Positions 1-8,280 of a stretch of DNA of 64,000 nt are shown one piece after another. A model generated the notes under the pieces. That model ran no database searches. It was not told where the DNA came from and was given only the letters and a program-made list of their open reading frames with translations. Location of the stretch: assembly GCF_001650195.1 (NCBI RefSeq), contig NZ_LXYR01000018.1:1-64000 (forward strand), given 5' to 3'. Made by a program: the position numbers and the translations under genes. How positions within the stretch are numbered: the first letter of the stretch is position 1; every line of letters begins with the position of its first letter. This DNA is from Phormidesmis priestleyi BC1401. Its GTDB lineage: Bacteria > Cyanobacteriota > Cyanobacteriia > Leptolyngbyales > Leptolyngbyaceae.

Positions 1-576
1 GGGGTGCAGAAGCAACGAGGCAGACCGCGCAAGTACGACGGCAAAGTTGACCTGACAGACCTCAGTCACTTCACCTTTGTGGAAACCGTGCAACCCCAGG
101 TTGACCTCTACACTGCCCGATTGTGGCACGTCTCCTTGAAGCGGGAGATTCGAGTCGCCTACCTAGTTGACCGTCGCGTTCCGAACCGAGTCCGCACCTG
201 CCTGCTGTTCAGTACCGATGTTGAGCAAGCCCCCAAGCAGATTATTCAGTTCTATAAATTGCGCTTCGGGATTGAATTTCTCTTCCGCGATGCCAAGCAG
301 TTTACGGGTCTGAGTGATTGTCAAGCCCGTGACCTCTTGAAGTTGGACTTTCATTTCAATGCCAGTTTTACCGCCCTCAATCTAGCGAAGTTCGACGCGC
401 ATCCCCAGCACACCGGTCAAGACCCATTTGTATTCTCAATGGCAAGCGTTAAGCGTCGTGCCCTCAATCAACACCTACTTGAACGATTTATTGCCACCTT
501 AGACTTGGAGCCAAGCTTGATTAAATCCCATCCCAACTACTCAACCCTTTGCGATTACGGCACTATCGCCGCCTAA
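1..576 (+). CDS. IS4-family DDE transposase, C-terminal part (cut by left edge)
   Basis: The frame is open from the first base, so the apparent GTG at 4 is only the window edge and the N-terminus lies outside. The C-terminal signature of IS4-type DDE transposases, Y-x2-R-x3-E-x6-K, is visible in YKLRFGIEFLFRDAK, supplying the last catalytic acidic residue. After the stop, the sequence to about 592 (ending near GAAGTATTG) is shared with a remnant at 24683-24732, which suggests that the right end of the element lies around 592. The upstream half and left inverted repeat are not in view, so whether the copy is intact cannot be judged. Confidence 0.8.
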   Translation, partial: GVQKQRGRPRKYDGKVDLTDLSHFTFVETVQPQVDLYTARLWHVSLKREIRVAYLVDRRVPNRVRTCLLFSTDVEQAPKQIIQFYKLRFGIEFLFRDAKQFTGLSDCQARDLLKLDFHFNASFTALNLAKFDAHPQHTGQDPFVFSMASVKRRALNQHLLERFIATLDLEPSLIKSHPNYSTLCDYGTIAA

Positions 577-639
577 AACTGTCCGAAGTATTGATCCTAA
601 GAGACGTTGATAATTGCTTCGCTGCGAGGCTGCCCCACC

Positions 640-754
640 CTGAACTGAAGTTCGGGCTACCAAGGAAAGTCCGTTGAAACGGACTGAAGAGGCTGGAACT
701 TTCTCTGAGTCCACTTAAATGGACTTTTATCGATTAGCCCGAACTTCAGTTCAG
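640..754. repeat. Fold-back element with perfect 20-bp inverted ends
   Basis: Positions 640-659 and 735-754 are perfect inverted repeats of 20 bp (CTGAACTGAAGTTCGGGCTA and its complement). Inside are two further hairpins: 668-685 (AGTCCGTT/AACGGACT) and 708-725 (AGTCCA/TGGACT). The nested palindromes and size of about 115 bp fit a non-autonomous MITE-like element. It separates the transposase end from cobM, where it could also fold in either transcript. No target duplication is evident. Confidence 0.7.
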
Positions 755-783
755 AGCGGGTGAATGCGGTGAACCATCACTGC

Positions 784-1656
784 TCAATCATCCTCATTCT
801 TAGCTTTATCGCTCTTCTCGCGAAACAGACGAGAATGTCCGGGGTGATAGAGGCGCGATCGCTGCCCCATCCAAACTTCTCGATCAAGCAAGCCAAACTT
901 TGAAGGGACTGTCTCTGCGGCAAGCGCCGGACTGATCACATACAGCGTCGTGCGAACTAGATCTTGCTCGTGAGTGACGATCGCCATCTGATCCAACCGC
1001 ACGAGCCGAATTTGTTCATCTGCCCAACCCAGCCGAAAGCAAATCGCCACCGGAGTGTCCGCAGAGTAATGCTGCATCAGTTTCGTCTGAGCATTTTCGA
1101 CGTGACGAGCACTTAAGTAGAGGCAGAGACTGGCGCGATGGGTTGCCAGCGACGAGAGTTCTTCATCGATCGGGACTTCGGTGCGTCCACTCATTCGAGT
1201 CAAAATAATCGACTGCACGACTCCGGGAATGGTAAGTTCGACCCGCAGCCGAGCCGCCGCAAGCTGGAAGGCGCTGATTCCTGGCACCACCTCAAACGGG
1301 ATGTCAGCCTCCACCAACGCTTGCATCTGCTCCTGAACTGCGCTATACAAGCTCGGATCACCCGAATGCAGCCGCACTACCGAGCCGCCTGATCGGACTC
1401 GTTCGATCATCAACGGCAAGATTTCCTCTAGGGTTTTGCTGGCAGTCTGAATGATTTCAGCATCCGATCGTGCCCCTTCAAGAATCTGCTGCGGAATCAA
1501 CGAGTCAGCAAATAAAATCACATCGGCTTGGGCAATTAATTTCTGTGCTTTGACCGTTAGCAATTCTGGATCGCCAGGACCTGCTCCGACGATGTAAACA
1601 CCCGCAGATAAAAGAGACGGATTTGATCGGGGTGACATTCCTAACGCGTTCAACAT
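784..1656 (-). CDS. cobM: Precorrin-4 C11-methyltransferase
   Basis: SAM-dependent tetrapyrrole methyltransferase that methylates C-11 of precorrin-4 in corrin-ring (pseudo-B12) synthesis. The family glycine-rich motif GAGPGDPELLT is near residues 24-34, followed by the DSLIP and SGDPSLYSA motifs and EVVPGISAFQLAAA near 121-134. Length (290 aa) is slightly over the usual ~255 because of a C-terminal tail rich in charged residues. An alternative start at Met7 (1638) would remove a short leader. It starts 11 nt after the lgt stop on the same strand, so the two are probably cotranscribed although functionally unrelated. Confidence 0.88.
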   Translation of the reverse strand: MLNALGMSPRSNPSLLSAGVYIVGAGPGDPELLTVKAQKLIAQADVILFADSLIPQQILEGARSDAEIIQTASKTLEEILPLMIERVRSGGSVVRLHSGDPSLYSAVQEQMQALVEADIPFEVVPGISAFQLAAARLRVELTIPGVVQSIILTRMSGRTEVPIDEELSSLATHRASLCLYLSARHVENAQTKLMQHYSADTPVAICFRLGWADEQIRLVRLDQMAIVTHEQDLVRTTLYVISPALAAETVPSKFGLLDREVWMGQRSRLYHPGHSRLFREKSDKAKNEDD

Positions 1657-1667
1657 TCCTTAATTTA

Positions 1668-2567
1668 TCAACGAGACGGTTCTGAGTGGGCAGCGTTGGG
1701 GTCAGGCACCACGTCAGGAAGCGATCGCCGCAGCCCATAGAGCCAGACGAGTCCGATCGTGCCGATCGCGATGCCAGCCAAGCTCACCATCTGCGCCGCC
1801 CGTAACGGACCCAACATCAAACTATCGGTCCGAAGTCCTTCAATCCAGACGCGACCCGAACTGTAGCCGATTAGATACACCAAAAATAGAGTGCCAACTT
1901 TTAAGCGGGGGTTGCCTCGCAGATCTCGAAAAAATAGCGTCATCAACACGCCAAACACCATCAAGTTCCACAGCGACTCATAGAGAAACGTGGGATGGTA
2001 ATATTCGACGGTCTCAAAGCCGGGGGGGCGACGGGCAATCTGTCTGCCCCTTTCGACGACATCGCGAGGAATAAACAGTTTCCACGGCAGATCAGTGGGC
2101 GCACCAAACGCTTCTGAGTTGAAAAAATTGCCCCACCGCCCGATCGCTTGACCCAAAATCAGAGACGGCGCAACCAGATCAGCCAATTGCCAAAATGAAG
2201 CTCGCTTTAGTTTGGCAAAAATCAGCGAGGCAATCACGCCCCCCAAAATAGCTCCATGAATCGCGATGCCCCCTTCCCAAATGGCGATAATCTTTTGGGG
2301 CTGTTGGGCATAGTCTTGCCATTGAAACAGCACATAGTAGAGCCGGGCGCTGGGAATCGCCGCAATCACCAACCAGACTGCCAGATCGCTCAATAAGTCG
2401 GGGTCAACCCTGCGACGAGCCGCCAGCGACTGAGAGAGCGTCGCCCCAATCAAGACCGCCGACGCAATTAGCAGCCCATACCACCGAATCACGATCGGTC
2501 CCCAATCGACCAAAATCGGACCGGGAGACGTAAATTGAAACGCCAAAATAGCAGTGTCAGAGAGCAT
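1668..2567 (-). CDS. lgt: Prolipoprotein diacylglyceryl transferase
   Basis: Inner-membrane enzyme that moves the diacylglyceryl group from phosphatidylglycerol to the lipobox cysteine of preprolipoproteins. The Lgt signature [13 protein letters not shown] is clear, preceded by the conserved [12 protein letters not shown] membrane segment, and about seven hydrophobic segments are visible across 299 aa. The ATG at 2567 gives the usual N-terminus (short periplasmic lead then [13 protein letters not shown]). First gene of a probable lgt-cobM pair. Likely substrates in this window are the lipoproteins at 10928-12538 and nrtA. Confidence 0.93.
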   Translation of the reverse strand: MLSDTAILAFQFTSPGPILVDWGPIVIRWYGLLIASAVLIGATLSQSLAARRRVDPDLLSDLAVWLVIAAIPSARLYYVLFQWQDYAQQPQKIIAIWEGGIAIHGAILGGVIASLIFAKLKRASFWQLADLVAPSLILGQAIGRWGNFFNSEAFGAPTDLPWKLFIPRDVVERGRQIARRPPGFETVEYYHPTFLYESLWNLMVFGVLMTLFFRDLRGNPRLKVGTLFLVYLIGYSSGRVWIEGLRTDSLMLGPLRAAQMVSLAGIAIGTIGLVWLYGLRRSLPDVVPDPNAAHSEPSR

Positions 2568-2668
2568 GAAGACTCAAAAGATGTTCGATCGGGCATCCAA
2601 ACGATACCATCTCAAGCGAGTTCTATGAATGAATACGACATGAGATTGCATCCCGATTCATGTTTGAG

Positions 2669-2810
2669 CGTTGCTGAATGCAGACATGAATTACCCTCAC
2701 CCCCAACCCCTTTCCTTCGGGAGAGGGGAGCTAGAAATCTTGTTCTCTCTCCTTCGGGAGAGGGCTAGGGTGAGGGCAAAGTCTGTGTTTCATAGATCGA
2801 TTCAGCAACG
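2669..2810. repeat. MITE-like repeat, copy 1 (CGTTGCTGAAT ends)
   Basis: Bounded by CGTTGCTGAAT (2669-2679) and its exact complement ATTCAGCAACG (2800-2810). The interior has the CCCTCACCC...GAGGGCTAGGGTGAGGG arms also found at 4815-4967 and, with different ends, at 43903-44026. The interior can fold into a long imperfect stem. It lies between the divergent lgt promoter side and the histidine kinase 3' side. No clear target duplication flanks this copy. Confidence 0.7.
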
Positions 2811-2829
2811 ACCATTTTTGAAGGCTGTA

Positions 2830-2852
2830 GAGACGTTTCGGTGAAACGTCTC
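2830..2852. repeat. Short palindromic repeat (GAGACGTTTC hairpin), copy 1
   Basis: Ten-base arms GAGACGTTTC and GAAACGTCTC flank a GGT loop and pair perfectly. The same hairpin recurs at 8217, 20369, 20406, 22277 and 38044, always outside intact genes. It lies just 3' of the histidine kinase gene (stop at 2881, minus strand), where it could act as part of a transcript end. Confidence 0.8.
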
Positions 2853-2880
2853 ATTTGATAGGAGGCGCGATCGACCCTTG

Positions 2881-4428
2881 CTACATATCATATCCGCCCA
2901 CATCGTTTGATAGATTAGCGTTAAAGGGTAAGCGAATCGTGAAGTGGCTGCCCTGTCCTTCAGATGATTTTACCTCAACCGTACCAGAGTGCAGTTCAGC
3001 CAGACGGCGAGTCAGCGCTAGTCCTAGACCAGTGCCTTCATGACAACGAGAGAGAGACCCGTCAATCTGCTGGAATGGCTTAAACAAAAGATGCTGCTTA
3101 TCTTCAGGGATGCCGATGCCGTTATCCCACACGGTCATATGCACCTCAGTTGCCTGCATCGTGACATCCAAACCGATTTCAGTCTCTTCTTTTGAGAATT
3201 TGACCGCGTTTGCCAGCAGGTTTAGCAACATTTGTCTCACTCGTAGCTCATCTGCCATCAAGTAGGGCAAGTGAGGCTGCATCGTGTAACGAATTTTGAT
3301 TTTGCGGGCTTCGGCTTGCTCGCTCATCAGTGCTAACGCGTCTTCACACAGTTCATTGATGGCGATCGGGCTAACCTCTAGTCGCATCCGTCCCGCTTCC
3401 ACTTTTGACAGATCGAGCACATCATTAATCAAACTTAACAAATGCTGTCCGCTCTGATTGATTTGATGGGTATAGAGTTGCTGCTTCGGGTTCAACGCTC
3501 CAAAAATCTGCTGTTTGAGAATCGACGAGAATCCCAAGATCGCGGTAAGCGGAGTTCGCAACTCGTGAGACATATTGGCGAGAAATTCCGATTTCAAACG
3601 GCTGGCGCGTTCTAGCTCGATATTTTTAGAGGCTAACTCGGCTTCGATTTGCTTTTGTTGAGTAATGTCTCGCGTGATGAACGACACGGCTGTAGGATTA
3701 TTTTTTTCGTCATAAATCGGTCCTACCGAGACTAGCGCCGGAAACCGCTCTCCGTTGCAACGACTGCAAACGACTTCTCCGCTCCACCCTCCGGCGATCG
3801 CTTGCTGAATCAACCACTGAGTTTGTCGCCGCTCTGGGTAGAAAATTTCGGCACTTCTGCCTGCTAAGACCCCTGAGTGCCAGCTAAAAATCCGACCTGC
3901 GGCAGGGTTTGCATAAAGCACTTCCCCTCTCAAGTCAGTAATCACCGCACTATCGTAAGCAGATTCCACTGCTCTCGAAAACATTTGCAGTTGCTTTTCG
4001 ATGCGTTTACGCTCACTGATATCGCGACCGATGCCCATTCCGCCAACGAGTTCACCTTTGCGATAGAGCAGTTTGCCATTCACCTCTAGGTGAATTTCTC
4101 CACCCGCGCGGGGTTGCAGCACAAAATTAAAATCTCTGAGTTCTCCAGTTTTGATTAGGTTATCAAACGCTTGTGCGGTTATTTCACGATAGGCAGGTGC
4201 GACAAAATTTAAGCAAGAATGTCCTAAAATCTCGTCTTCACGGCACCCTAAAAGTTTTTGCCCATAAGAGTTAACGTAGGTCATGACTCCTGCAAGATCT
4301 ACGGTGTAAACCATGTCATTAGCGGTTTCTACATAAGCTCGAAAAAGCTCTTCTGATTGACTGAGACTAATTTCTACAGTGCCGAGACGGAGAAGCTGAT
4401 CTTGAAGCAACCTATCTTGTTTTAACAT
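2881..4428 (-). CDS. PAS-PAS sensor histidine kinase (soluble)
   Basis: 515-aa hybrid-free kinase. Two PAS domains are visible (about residues 25-140 and 145-260, each ending in a typical DIS/DIT-containing PAC stretch), then a HisKA domain with phospho-acceptor His288 in NMSHELRTPLTAILGFS, and a HATPase domain with N-box NLLANAVKF, G1 DNGIGIP and G2 GTGLGLALTRR. No transmembrane segment or signal peptide is seen, so it probably senses a cytoplasmic cue. CSRC near residue 221 in PAS2 could bind a metal or respond to redox, but this is speculative. No response regulator is adjacent, so the partner is elsewhere. Confidence 0.88.
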   Translation of the reverse strand: MLKQDRLLQDQLLRLGTVEISLSQSEELFRAYVETANDMVYTVDLAGVMTYVNSYGQKLLGCREDEILGHSCLNFVAPAYREITAQAFDNLIKTGELRDFNFVLQPRAGGEIHLEVNGKLLYRKGELVGGMGIGRDISERKRIEKQLQMFSRAVESAYDSAVITDLRGEVLYANPAAGRIFSWHSGVLAGRSAEIFYPERRQTQWLIQQAIAGGWSGEVVCSRCNGERFPALVSVGPIYDEKNNPTAVSFITRDITQQKQIEAELASKNIELERASRLKSEFLANMSHELRTPLTAILGFSSILKQQIFGALNPKQQLYTHQINQSGQHLLSLINDVLDLSKVEAGRMRLEVSPIAINELCEDALALMSEQAEARKIKIRYTMQPHLPYLMADELRVRQMLLNLLANAVKFSKEETEIGLDVTMQATEVHMTVWDNGIGIPEDKQHLLFKPFQQIDGSLSRCHEGTGLGLALTRRLAELHSGTVEVKSSEGQGSHFTIRLPFNANLSNDVGGYDM

Positions 4429-4814
4429 TGTGCCCGGTTAGTCAAGGACTAACTTGAGTGGTAATGGAGCCAAAAACCCGCTTTGAGTGATTGAGAGAGG
4501 TCGTGATGCCCGATCGACCCCGGTAGAATTCATTCCTCGCTGAGACGAGTAGATGCACGGATGACTAACCCCTGTATTGAAAAACACTTTGTTTAGAGTC
4601 TATCAATTTTGTATTGCCCGTAGCCTGTCATTAGAGTCTCTATCAGGTTCGCTTTGAAGAAAGCCGAGATTCTACGGATTCTTTCTCCGTGAATTCAACC
4701 GATCTCGAAGTTTGTACTCAGTGTTTACCTGTAAACCTGTAGAACTGAGTCAGCATTTACTAAGAGGATTTAGAGTGCTCTAACTCGGCAGATTCTCTAA
4801 GGTCGAGAATTTGG

Positions 4815-4967
4815 CGTTGCTGAATCGATCTACAGAAGTACAGATTTTACACTCATCCCCAACCCTTCTCCCTGGGGAGAAGGGAGCCAGAACTCTTGCC
4901 CCCTCTCCTTTTGGGAGAGGGCTAGGGTGAGGATAAAATCTGTGCTCCATAAGTCGATTCAGCAACG
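4815..4967. repeat. MITE-like repeat, copy 2, with probable target duplication
   Basis: Ends are CGTTGCTGAATCGA (4815-4828) and its perfect complement TCGATTCAGCAACG (4954-4967). The interior again carries TCATCCCCAACCC and GGGCTAGGGTGAGGA arms. The 10-mer TCGAGAATTT occurs on the left at 4803-4812 and directly on the right at 4968-4977, which looks like a target-site duplication. This makes transposition by a trans-acting transposase plausible. The element occupies the middle of the 633-bp gap between the kinase promoter side and rlmN; I see no gene in the rest of that gap. Confidence 0.75.
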
Positions 4968-5061
4968 TCGAGAATTTTTACCTTCAAGACCTGAGCTGAA
5001 CGGCTTAAGATAGAACTCTACTAGAGCTAAGAAAATCCTTACCATAATCTCCCTTTTTGCC

Positions 5062-6114
5062 GTGATTCAGCAGTTAGAACCCGCCCAGTCTATTCAACAA
5101 CCGCTCGTTGGGGCATCACTCAGTGAGCTAACCGAGTGGGTTAAACAGCAGCAGCAGCCTGCTTATCGAGGCAAACAACTGCACCAGTGGATTTATCAGA
5201 AAGGGGCACGATCGCTGAGTGATGTCTCAGTGTTTCCTAAGTGCTGGCGCGAAAATTTGGCTGACTATCCGATCGGGCGATCGCAGATTCACGTTCAGGC
5301 ACCTGCGATCGACGGCACGATCAAGTTTTTGTTAAAGCTCTCAGATGGTCAAATTGTCGAGACGGTTGGCATTCCTAGTGAGAAGCGACTGACGGTTTGC
5401 GTGTCGTCTCAGGTGGGTTGCCCAATGGCGTGCGATTTTTGCGCAACCGGGAAAGGTGGCTTTCAGCGAAATTTAGAACGGCACGAAATCGTAGACCAAG
5501 TGCTAACCGTGCAGGAAGCGTTTCAGCAGCGAGTCAGCAATGTCGTGTTCATGGGCATGGGTGAACCGCTCTTGAATACCGACAATGTGCTGGGGGCGGT
5601 GCGATCGCTGAATACCGATGTGGGCATTGGGCAGCGATTGATGACGATTTCTACCGTGGGAATTCCGGGAAAGATTCGGCGGCTGGCGGAAGAGCAGCTT
5701 CAAGCGACGCTGGCGGTCAGCTTACACGCATCCAATCAGGAGTTGCGGACGCAGTTGATTCCGAGCGCGCGTCAGTATCCGCTAGAGGCACTTTTGAGCG
5801 AATGCCGCGAATATGTCAAAATCACCGGACGGCGAGTGTCGTTTGAATATGTTTTGCTAGCAGAACTGAACGATCGTGTAGAACACGCGATCGAGCTTTC
5901 TGAGCATCTGCGCGGATTTCAAAGTCACGTGAATTTGATTCCCTACAACCCAATTAGCGAAGTCGATTATCAAAAACCCGATCCTCGTCGCATTCAGGCT
6001 TTTGTGGATGCGCTAAAGGAGCGACACATCGCGGTGAGTGTGCGCCGCCCGCGAGGGTTAGAGGCGGATGCTGCCTGTGGGCAATTGCGGGCATCTCAGG
6101 CGGCGATCGCGTGA
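5062..6114 (+). CDS. rlmN: 23S rRNA A2503 / tRNA A37 C2-methyltransferase
   Basis: Radical SAM methyltransferase that methylates C2 of adenosine 2503 in 23S rRNA and A37 of some tRNAs. The cluster-binding CxxxCxxC motif is at Cys120, Cys124 and Cys127 (CPMACDFC), with the SAM-binding GMGEPLLN motif downstream. The C-terminal catalytic cysteine is in AACGQL near residue 340, so both cysteines needed for the ping-pong mechanism are present. Length of 350 aa is normal. The start is GTG at 5062; no ATG in frame gives a complete N-terminal domain. Monocistronic. Confidence 0.94.
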   Translation: MIQQLEPAQSIQQPLVGASLSELTEWVKQQQQPAYRGKQLHQWIYQKGARSLSDVSVFPKCWRENLADYPIGRSQIHVQAPAIDGTIKFLLKLSDGQIVETVGIPSEKRLTVCVSSQVGCPMACDFCATGKGGFQRNLERHEIVDQVLTVQEAFQQRVSNVVFMGMGEPLLNTDNVLGAVRSLNTDVGIGQRLMTISTVGIPGKIRRLAEEQLQATLAVSLHASNQELRTQLIPSARQYPLEALLSECREYVKITGRRVSFEYVLLAELNDRVEHAIELSEHLRGFQSHVNLIPYNPISEVDYQKPDPRRIQAFVDALKERHIAVSVRRPRGLEADAACGQLRASQAAIA

Positions 6115-6186
6115 GGCAAATCTCCACAAAAAACAACGGGGATGCTTGATAGACATCCCTGAAAAACGACGAGTTCACATAAACGC

Positions 6187-6366
6187 CTAACGTCGGGCAT
6201 AAATTCCCGGTGCGTAAGCTTCAATCACTCTGCCAGTCTCTGAGCAAGTAATCATCAGATAATCACAGGTCGGGCATTGAGTCCGGGTGAGCCGATCGCT
6301 CTTTAAATGGTGTCGTTCGGCGTGACTTCCGCAGTTTGGACACCGAACATTTTGAACTGTCTGCAT
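6187..6366 (-). CDS. 59-aa zinc-ribbon protein (often mislabelled PriA in cyanobacteria)
   Basis: A 60-codon frame, ATG at 6366 to TAG at 6187, encodes MQTVQNVRCPNCGSHAERHH and on to GIYARR. Two cysteine pairs, CPNC near residue 9 and CPTC near residue 31, followed by a third Cys, form a zinc ribbon. I recall this short family as conserved in cyanobacteria and commonly annotated as replication restart helicase PriA, although it lacks any helicase part. No function is established from sequence. It is convergent with rlmN, with 72 nt between stops. Confidence 0.72.
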   Translation of the reverse strand: MQTVQNVRCPNCGSHAERHHLKSDRLTRTQCPTCDYLMITCSETGRVIEAYAPGIYARR

Positions 6367-6846
6367 TTTTAAACTCTCTATGATATCAAATTTTGACTTT
6401 CTAAAGCGAAACTCAATGAGAGACTCATGAGTCCATAAACCAAAGACGAAGTGTATCTAAAGCTACTTAATGGATTGGTTCTGCATCGTTGAATGGGTTA
6501 CTTATCTTTCTTTATTATGGTCGGTGTTTGTGTCGATCGTATCTACCGATTAGACTAAGTTTAAACTTGAGCAATCAGGGGATCACCTTCCTAGAGAGTG
6601 ATCCCCTGATTCAGTTTTAATATAGGCAAAGGCAAAAGAGCGTTATTGAACGTCAAATGAGAGGAAAAAACAAGGAAGTTCCAGCCCGTTTGATCGAAAA
6701 AACACTGAGAATCTAACTTTCGTAGAGACAAATATTCTAAGTATTAAAAGTGGACTGATAAAGAATCAATCACAGACTGATCATGAATTCTAATCAAACG
6801 TGATGTCATAAAATCTGGTCAGTGTCTGTAGCGATCGACCAACAGC
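6367..6846. other. 480-bp gene-free stretch with palindromes
   Basis: No frame of significance is seen. It holds a perfect 12-bp palindrome GACTCATGAGTC at 6422-6433, 55 nt upstream of the zinc-ribbon gene start, which could be an operator. It also holds the strong hairpin at 6573-6611 listed separately. The rest is AT-rich without recognisable motifs. Confidence 0.5.
6573..6611 (+). terminator. Strong hairpin, possible terminator of an unannotated small RNA
   Basis: Arms AATCAGGGGATCAC (6573-6586) and GTGATCCCCTGATT (6598-6611) pair perfectly over 14 bp with an 11-nt loop, followed on the plus strand by CAGTTTTAAT. The nearest plus-strand gene end is rlmN, about 460 nt away, so the hairpin would more naturally end a short independent transcript starting within 6400-6570. 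Strand and role are inference. Confidence 0.4.
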
Positions 6847-7557
6847 TCAGAGATTCTGACAGGCGGATGCAGCCGGGGCTTGAGTCTCGATCAAAACTTC
6901 TTTGACGTTGGGAACTTTGATCAGTTGAGTTACCGCAAGCTTGGCTCGATCGTTAGCTTGCAGCAAGATTCCATTCGTGCAAGCAGCCTCTTTTACCTTC
7001 TTAAGCGCTTCTTTTTGTGCCAGAGACTGAAGAGTTGGGGCAACGTCGGGTCCGAGTCCTAAAAGCCCTCGGTTATAGTCATAAACGTTGGAGCGATTGA
7101 CATCGATTTTGCTGTCGAGAATTTTGGGTGGCGGCAAGCGCAATCGTAGGGTATCCCCAATCACCTCGACGCTCTCAGGGGTGAGGGCACTTAGATCGAC
7201 CCCCGCTCTCACCTCTCCATAGGCAATATAAAGCAGCCGAGTTGTGCCGACTACAAACCCGCCAACTTTGGCATCTTGCTGAGTCGGAATGACCGCTTCC
7301 ATCGTGAAGACGGCGGTTGTAAGCTCGCTGGCGTTGCGAATCTGCTGAATGACCACCGATCGGGTTTCAATTTTTGGCTGGGTCGGCGGCGGATTTAAGA
7401 AGCTGCGAACCGTGTTGAAGACGCGATCGCCTGATCGTGCCATCCCGATTACGGCGACTCCTGCCAGCATTAGAGCACTGCCTGTCAGCATCAATCCTAG
7501 ATTTTTGAAGATCACAAATCCATTATTTGACCGCTTTTGGCGATTTTTTCCCCGCAT
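6847..7557 (-). CDS. DUF4230 family membrane-anchored protein
   Basis: Basic N-terminus (RGKNRQKRSN) followed by one hydrophobic segment (about residues 17-40 from the chosen start), then an extracytoplasmic domain with the DUF4230 pattern: a repeated RNASELTTAVFTMEAVI strand and a conserved GVDLSALTPESVEV. The function of the family is unknown. ATG at 7557 is preferred because GAGGGC lies a good distance upstream; a GTG at 7614 would add 19 residues. The C-terminal half contains a conserved aspartate/tyrosine run (SNVYDYNRGLLGLG) and ends in a Cys-containing tail. Confidence 0.7.
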   Translation of the reverse strand: MRGKNRQKRSNNGFVIFKNLGLMLTGSALMLAGVAVIGMARSGDRVFNTVRSFLNPPPTQPKIETRSVVIQQIRNASELTTAVFTMEAVIPTQQDAKVGGFVVGTTRLLYIAYGEVRAGVDLSALTPESVEVIGDTLRLRLPPPKILDSKIDVNRSNVYDYNRGLLGLGPDVAPTLQSLAQKEALKKVKEAACTNGILLQANDRAKLAVTQLIKVPNVKEVLIETQAPAASACQNL

Positions 7558-7768
7558 CCGCTTGCCCTCAACGCCAACCACACAGAATTGTACCTGTTTG
7601 TGATAATTTCTCACAGAAACTAAAGTAATCAGCAGAGAGTAGGAGGTAGGGTTCCGTTTTTTACACTAAAACCAACGCTGTGCACAACGGTAGAGAAATC
7701 GCTGACGGTTATTCTATCATCAGCATGAAGCCAGATGATATCAGGTCATTAAACTGGAATCAGCTATT

Positions 7769-8140
7769 GTGATACCAACCAAAATGACTACGATCGACAA
7801 CTCAGCTAATACGTTTACAGTACTGCCCGACGGGTTCAATCCTTTAGATCCTGAACAAACAAACCAGCCGCTGTTGTTAGTTTTCTCCGCGGCGTGGTCA
7901 GGTTCTTCTCGGTTGATCGATAGCATCCTTGAGCAGGTGAGCGCGCAAATTCGATCGCTAACCATTCTAAAAATTGACAGTGAGGTTTATCCAGACCTTG
8001 CTTCTCAATATCAAGTACATCCTTTGCCGACGTTGCTGCTTTTTTGCAAAGGAGAATTGGTCGATCGAATTGAGGAAGAAAGGACTGAATTGCTGATGCC
8101 AGCAGAGAAACTGATTCAGCGATTGCAGGCATGTTTGTAA
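7769..8140 (+). CDS. Thioredoxin-fold protein lacking the CxxC active site
   Basis: The domain has thioredoxin landmarks: a central strand PLLLVFSAAW, a helix, the strand LTILKIDSE, and the cis-proline loop HPLPTLLLFCKGELVDRI. The redox motif WCGPC is replaced by WSGSS at residues 43-47, so both catalytic cysteines are absent. It therefore cannot be a disulfide reductase of the usual kind and may act as a binding or scaffold module. The start is GTG at 7769 or ATG at 7784. It is divergent from the DUF4230 gene. Confidence 0.72.
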   Translation: MIPTKMTTIDNSANTFTVLPDGFNPLDPEQTNQPLLLVFSAAWSGSSRLIDSILEQVSAQIRSLTILKIDSEVYPDLASQYQVHPLPTLLLFCKGELVDRIEEERTELLMPAEKLIQRLQACL

Positions 8141-8216
8141 GAATCGCGGGTGATTTTTTTGTTACTTTTGAATGGTTGAATGAATGGGACAGACGGCAGG
8201 TTTGCCCGATGCCGTG

Positions 8217-8239
8217 GAGGCGTTTCGGTGAAACGTCTC
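8217..8239. repeat. Short palindromic repeat (GAGACGTTTC hairpin), copy 2
   Basis: Arms GAGGCGTTTC and GAAACGTCTC around GGT, with one unpaired position. It sits between the convergent thioredoxin-like and WD40 genes, a terminator-like location. Confidence 0.75.
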
Positions 8240-8280
8240 TACAGAATTTTGCAGTTGCAGGGCGATCGAGATGTCTTTAT

